A DNA stretch of 10,435 nt from Saprospiraceae bacterium (GTDB taxonomy: Bacteria; Bacteroidota; Bacteroidia; Chitinophagales; Saprospiraceae): assembly GCA_013001805.1 (NCBI GenBank), contig JABDLW010000369.1:1-10435 (forward strand), in the 5' to 3' direction. Both the position numbers and the translations under genes were made by a program. Of this stretch, positions 7,372 through 10,435 are shown piece after piece (positions within the stretch are counted from its first letter, which is position 1; each line of letters begins with the position of its first letter). Below the pieces are notes generated by a model. It did not search any database. It had not been told where the DNA came from and saw nothing but the letters and a program-made list of their open reading frames with translations.

Positions 7372-9129
7372 ATGGTAAAGGGATTACAGTCATTTTTTAG
7401 CTATGTATTTGTCCTTGGCCTTCTTGCTTGTGCAAAAGTATCCCAAGCACCCAACCCCGATCCGGACAATGCGGGCTTATTTCTTCCCGACGGTTTTGTC
7501 GCCTTGGCGGTCGTAGATAGCATAGGCCGTACCCGGCATATTGCGGTAAATGACAATGGCGATATTTACGCTAAAATGAGCTATAACGATGCCATGAACG
7601 GCGCCGGAGGTACCGTCGGACTGCGTGATTTGAATGGAGATGGCAAGGCAGACAGCATCGTTTATTTTGGCGACTATATCGATGAAGGCCGGTCGGCGGT
7701 TGGAGTAACCCTCCACAACGGTTACCTCTACACCAGCCTGGTGCGCAAGGTATTGAGGAACAAATTGACTCCGGGACAACTGGTGCCGGAAAGCGAGACG
7801 GAGTTGGTGTTGACAGACACTGATCCTAATGTGGTAAAGAACTGGCACACCACCAAGCCGCTGGCTTTTGATCACAAAGGCAACATGTACGTACCATTCG
7901 GATCACCTTCGGATGCCTGTCAGGATATTATGCAGTATGGTCCGGTCGGGATTCCCGGTGGCCAGGGCCTGGACCCCTGCCCGGAGCTGGAGGAGCATGC
8001 CGGTATTTGGCGATTTGACGAAAACAGGATTGGATTGACGCAACGTGATGGTTATCGCTTTGCAACGGGCATCCGCAGTGTAGTGGGCATGCAGTGGAAC
8101 CCCCGGGATGAAAGTCTATACGCCGTCGGCAACGGAATTGATAATTTTAATACCATATTCCCGGAAATCTATACCCCCTGGCAAGCTGCAGTGCTTCCTT
8201 CGGAAACCTTGATGAAAGTAAACGAGGGAACTGATTATGGTTGGCCCTATGCTTATTACGATCAAATCCAAGAGAAAAATGTACTGCAACCTGGTTATGG
8301 CGGAGATGGTAATACAGTCGGCCGCGCTGCTGAATTTGCTGATCCGGTTATCGGCTTTCCGGGTCACTGGGCACCAATGGAAGTGCACTTCTATCAGGGA
8401 GATCAATTTCCCGAGCGCTATAAGCATGGGGCTTTTGTCGCGTTTCACGGTTCCACCGACCGTTCACCTTATCCGCAAGCAGGCTATATCGTGTGTTTTG
8501 TTCCATTAGAAAGTGGTAGAGCCACATCGGGATGGGAGGTTTTTGCAGACGGATTCACCGGTGTAGATACTGTGGTAAACACCAGCGATGCTTTGTACCG
8601 TCCTATGGGCCTGGCTACCGGACCGGATGGATCTTTGTACATCAGTGAGTCCAACCGGGGAAAAATTTGGCGGGTCATGTTTAAAGGAGACCGGGACAAG
8701 TTTGGTGCAGATGACCTGATCGGCATGGAATTGCGTAAATCGCGAAGTTATATTAAAACACCGGACCCCGAAAAAGATAATTTACAGCGCGGTGACGAAT
8801 TAAAAGGAGGCATTTTATACAATACTTATTGTGCCTCATGTCACCAAAGAAATGGCAAAGGTGATAATAATCTTTTTCCTCCCCTGGCGGGCTCAGATTG
8901 GGTTACCGGCGATGCAGACCGTTTGATTAATATCGTATTAAATGGTATGGAGGGTCCGATTGAAGTGCTGGGAAAATCTTACAACGGGCTCATGCCGCAC
9001 AACAAGCACTTGGATGATCATTCGCTTGCATCTGTTTTGACCTATATCAGGACGAATTTTGGCAATGCAGCCACTCCGGTTGATGCTCCTGCCGTTGGCA
9101 AGATTCGCCTGATCTCGGAAAGCGAGTAA
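7372..9129 (+). CDS. Lipoprotein PQQ-dependent sugar dehydrogenase-like protein with C-terminal cytochrome c domain
   Basis: The protein is 585 residues from ATG 7372; the TTG just before it would add only one residue. A lipoprotein signal is visible: basic start, hydrophobic core and lipobox L-L-A-C with Cys20, so it should be anchored in a membrane. Residues about 35-465 form a six-bladed beta-propeller of the soluble glucose / L-sorbosone dehydrogenase type, with F-A-T-G-I-R, L-Y-A-V-G-N-G-I-D, G-T-D-Y-G-W-P-Y, and Y-I-S-E-S-N-R-G-K-I-W-R-V closing the last blade. Residues about 475-572 are a cytochrome c domain with C-A-S-C-H (487-491) and Met541 in G-L-M-P-H as the likely sixth haem ligand. 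The expected role is oxidation of a sugar or sugar-derived alcohol using PQQ, passing electrons through the fused haem to the respiratory chain. The substrate is unknown. The propeller may also be a non-PQQ relative, because cofactor residues were not checked one by one. About 1 kb of repeats separates it from the lyase, so it is probably a separate transcription unit. Confidence 0.92.
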   Translation: MVKGLQSFFSYVFVLGLLACAKVSQAPNPDPDNAGLFLPDGFVALAVVDSIGRTRHIAVNDNGDIYAKMSYNDAMNGAGGTVGLRDLNGDGKADSIVYFGDYIDEGRSAVGVTLHNGYLYTSLVRKVLRNKLTPGQLVPESETELVLTDTDPNVVKNWHTTKPLAFDHKGNMYVPFGSPSDACQDIMQYGPVGIPGGQGLDPCPELEEHAGIWRFDENRIGLTQRDGYRFATGIRSVVGMQWNPRDESLYAVGNGIDNFNTIFPEIYTPWQAAVLPSETLMKVNEGTDYGWPYAYYDQIQEKNVLQPGYGGDGNTVGRAAEFADPVIGFPGHWAPMEVHFYQGDQFPERYKHGAFVAFHGSTDRSPYPQAGYIVCFVPLESGRATSGWEVFADGFTGVDTVVNTSDALYRPMGLATGPDGSLYISESNRGKIWRVMFKGDRDKFGADDLIGMELRKSRSYIKTPDPEKDNLQRGDELKGGILYNTYCASCHQRNGKGDNNLFPPLAGSDWVTGDADRLINIVLNGMEGPIEVLGKSYNGLMPHNKHLDDHSLASVLTYIRTNFGNAATPVDAPAVGKIRLISESE

Positions 9130-9399
9130 CCCTTCAATAACATTTTTTAGAAACGAAATCTCGGAAAAGACAATTTGAGTCTATTCTCTAACTATCTTCA
9201 CGAAAAGTAAACTGTTTTCAGTTTGGTATTGCAGAGTGTCATGTCATGCGATGATGAAAGACATGGTAAAGAATTTTAAAGGGTATTAATTTGCCCCATT
9301 TGATTTGAAGGGCATTACCAAAACGGGCATAATGCATTTTTATGTTGATGGGATTTTTAATTCCTTTCGTAAAAATGTTTATCACTAAAAAATAAAGCT

Positions 9400-9786
9400 A
9401 TGAAGTATTATTTCAGTAAAGTCATTGACAGCGATTTTGATCAGGTCATTTTAAATGTTGGTGAAGCATTAAAATCTGAGGGGTTTGGAATATTGACAGA
9501 AATTGATGTGCAAGCAACGTTCAGGAAAAAACTTGATGTCGATTTCAGACCATACAGGATATTAGGTGCATGCAATGCTCCTTTCGCCTATAAAGCATTG
9601 CAAGCCGAAGATAAAATTGGTACTATGTTGCCCTGTAATGTTATCGTGCAGCAATTAGAAGATGGAAAAGTAGAGGTGGCGGCAATAGATCCGATAGCTT
9701 CCATGCAGGCCGTGGAGAATGAAACTCTGGGCAGCGTGGCAGGAAGTGTGCAGGAAAAGTTGAAAAAGGTGATTGAATCGCTCTGA
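9400..9786 (+). CDS. DUF302 domain protein
   Basis: A complete 128-residue cytoplasmic protein with no signal peptide or membrane segment. It covers a full DUF302 domain: an N-terminal strand-helix (residues 1-30) with F-x-x-V-x-x-x-V-x-E-A-L-K-S-E-G-F-G, then a K-L-D-V-D-F-R block, then the signature L-G-A-C-N-A-P-F-A-Y-K-A-L (55-67), I-G-T-M-L-P-C-N-V (73-81), a D-G-K-V-E-V strand, I-D-P, and a final helix. Cys58 and Cys79 sit in the two most conserved motifs. The biochemical function of DUF302 is not established; it is often found near redox or metal-stress genes. ATG 9400 is the natural start, as the domain begins at once. The gene is 270 bases after the dehydrogenase, so shared transcription is uncertain. 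Those 270 bases are AT-rich and no terminator stands out. Confidence 0.93.
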   Translation: MKYYFSKVIDSDFDQVILNVGEALKSEGFGILTEIDVQATFRKKLDVDFRPYRILGACNAPFAYKALQAEDKIGTMLPCNVIVQQLEDGKVEVAAIDPIASMQAVENETLGSVAGSVQEKLKKVIESL

Positions 9787-9804
9787 GTTCCCTTGGCACC
9801 GTAC

Positions 9805-9850
9805 ATGGGCTTCGACTAGTTTACCCGCTGGATAGACGGGCTCAGCCTGA
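9805..9850 (+). repeat. Degenerate REP-like element after the DUF302 gene
   Basis: A GGGCTTCGACTAGTTTACCC stretch begins here, a divergent form of the REP-like core, followed by the stem CCCG (9824-9827) / CGGG (9837-9840) and then CTCAGCCTGACGG. It starts about 20 bases after the DUF302 stop and is followed by ATTTTATTTT, so it could help end transcription, but the T-run is not placed as in a classic terminator. Confidence 0.5.
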
Positions 9851-9891
9851 CGGATTTTATTTTGCTGATCGATGCTCTATAGATACTTGTC

Positions 9892-9931
9892 GTTGATAGT
9901 CGATACAAAAACTGTAATGATAGAAAGGTTA
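9892..9931 (+). repeat. Interspersed repeat family 1, shortened copy
   Basis: The sequence gttgata ... gatacaaaaactgtaatga ... agaaagg resembles the family 1 copy at 6586-6650, which has gttgatac and, further on, gttgtaatgacagagagg, with the middle part missing. It also follows a REP-like element. The match is short and imperfect. Confidence 0.4.
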
Positions 9932-9958
9932 TCACCAGGGCTAAACGCGGGTGGACCT

Positions 9959-9995
9959 CCCCTGCGATGCGTAACTTCAGTGAAGGATCCAGGGG
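9959..9995 (+). repeat. GC-rich nested hairpin
   Basis: An outer stem CCCCTG (9959-9964) / CAGGGG (9990-9995) encloses an inner stem CTTC (9975-9978) / GAAG (9982-9985) with the loop AGT. It is followed by CCGGGGGCGGCGAAGG, much richer in G and C than the surrounding sequence. No T-run follows. It may be another class of interspersed repeat or a structured RNA; the sequence alone does not decide. Confidence 0.45.
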
Positions 9996-10075
9996 CCGGG
10001 GGCGGCGAAGGCTTGTATCGCATTAATTGAATATTTATAAAATCAAAAAAATCCATTTATTTCTTAAATAAAAGA

Positions 10076-10141
10076 GTCACCTTGAGTTGATACATTTTTT
10101 GCAAAAATGAGAAAAGTCGTTACTGACAGAATGGACGGCAA
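10076..10141 (+). repeat. Interspersed repeat family 1, copy 2
   Basis: Matches 6586-6650 almost base for base over its central 38 bases (tgagttgatacattttt, gcaaaaatga, aaaag), and less well afterwards, with one extra base. It is followed by REP-like elements, as is copy 1. Confidence 0.75.
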
Positions 10142-10182
10142 GCTGTCCGTATTTGTTTTAAAAAAGAGAAGCTCCTTTCGAG

Positions 10183-10206
10183 CCTTTCGACAAGCTTAGT
10201 CGAGGG
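10183..10206 (+). repeat. Degenerate REP-like element
   Basis: CCTTTCGACAAGCTTAGTCG followed by AGGG, a variant of the common CCTTCGACAAGCTCAGGG core. A 5-bp stem TCGAC (10187-10191) / GTCGA (10199-10203) with a 7-base loop can form, extended by G-T pairs. Confidence 0.6.
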
Positions 10207-10243
10207 ATTGTTCTCTCATAGTTCAAGTTTTTTGTGGAGAAAA

Positions 10244-10300
10244 GCCTTCGACAAGTTTACCCTGAGAGAAGCCGAAAGGGCTCAGGCTGACTTTTCGTTA
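10244..10300 (+). repeat. REP-like element with CCTGAG/CTCAGG stem
   Basis: GCCTTCGACAAGTTTACCCT leads into a perfect stem CCTGAG (10261-10266) / CTCAGG (10281-10286). It ends with CTGACTTTTCGTT (10287-10299), the same 13 bases found after the right-hand hairpin at 6762-6774 and 10411-10423. This shared tail marks it as a member of the same family. Confidence 0.65.
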
Positions 10301-10318
10301 TTGTTGATATTCAGTGGT

Positions 10319-10342
10319 TTATGAGAATCTGTCATAGGTAGC
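10319..10342 (+). repeat. Short repeat with TGTCATAGGTAGC core, copy 2
   Basis: Shares ttatgag and tgtcataggtagc with 6850-6873. Here it joins directly to the 93-base repeat and replaces the ACCCTGAG arm that precedes that repeat in the left copy. Confidence 0.6.
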
Positions 10343-10435
10343 CTGTCGAAGGGTAGTTTACGTTAGTTCAAACTTTTTCTTCTCAAGAACTAGGGTTCGA
10401 CAGGCTCACCCTGACTTTTCGTTTTTGATTTGTAC
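10343..10435 (+). repeat. 93-base direct repeat, copy 2, running to the window edge
   Basis: Identical to 6694-6786 except for two substitutions (C to A at the position matching 6711, and one C to T near the end). The right REP-like hairpin and the inner TAGTTC/GAACTA stem are intact. The left hairpin lacks its ACCCT arm because the upstream sequence differs. The match may continue past the window. Confidence 0.9.

Larger units (their letters stand above)
9787..10435. other. Gene-free, repeat-rich region to the right edge
   Basis: About 650 bases contain no credible coding frame on either strand. They hold several degenerate or intact REP-like elements, two copies (one shortened) of repeat family 1, a GC-rich nested hairpin and the second copy of the 93-base repeat, which reaches the window edge. 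The density of related palindromes suggests a cluster where such elements accumulate. Confidence 0.75.

Noticed and set aside
9787..10435. Possible CRISPR array suggested by multiple short repeats
   Set aside because: Repeat units differ in length, sequence and orientation, and there is no regular spacer size; they fit REP-like elements instead.

Overview
The window looks like a piece of a Bacteroidota chromosome, probably a free-living polysaccharide degrader of the Cytophagia/Saprospiria type. The reasons are family-level: secreted glycan-active enzymes, a sulfatase with the formylglycine motif, a lipoprotein PQQ-type dehydrogenase fused to cytochrome c, a ThuA-like protein, few Shine-Dalgarno sites before the main starts, and intergenic repeats of the CCCTGAG...TGTCGAAGGG kind. 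This is inference; no rRNA or other marker gene is present. All six convincing genes lie on the + strand.

Positions 1-4254 hold the 3' end of a ThuA-like gene, a secreted right-handed beta-helix protein (786-2741) and a sulfatase (2806-4254). A heparinase II/III-like polysaccharide lyase follows (4475-6373). Together they read as part of a catabolic cluster for a sulfated, uronate-containing glycan. The lyase would cut by beta-elimination, the sulfatase would remove sulfate esters, and the beta-helix protein would bind or cut the chain. No SusC/SusD pair, transporter or regulator is visible, so the locus is either incomplete here or not a classic PUL.

Positions 6374-7368 hold about 1 kb without a credible gene. 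This stretch contains interspersed repeats, including a pair of REP-like hairpins whose loops are complementary, and then a hairpin-rich leader in front of the next gene. Positions 7372-9129 encode a lipoprotein PQQ-dependent sugar dehydrogenase-like beta-propeller with a C-terminal cytochrome c domain. A small DUF302 protein follows at 9400-9786.

Positions 9787-10435 are again non-coding and repeat-rich. The same two repeat families seen at 6586-6786 return here (10076-10141 and 10343-10435), the second with 91 of 93 bases identical. The dehydrogenase and DUF302 genes are therefore bracketed by direct repeats. No CRISPR array, tRNA, rRNA, transposase or phage gene was recognised. The most unusual signals are the repeat architecture and a Lys-x-Gln in place of Lys-x-His in the sulfatase active site.
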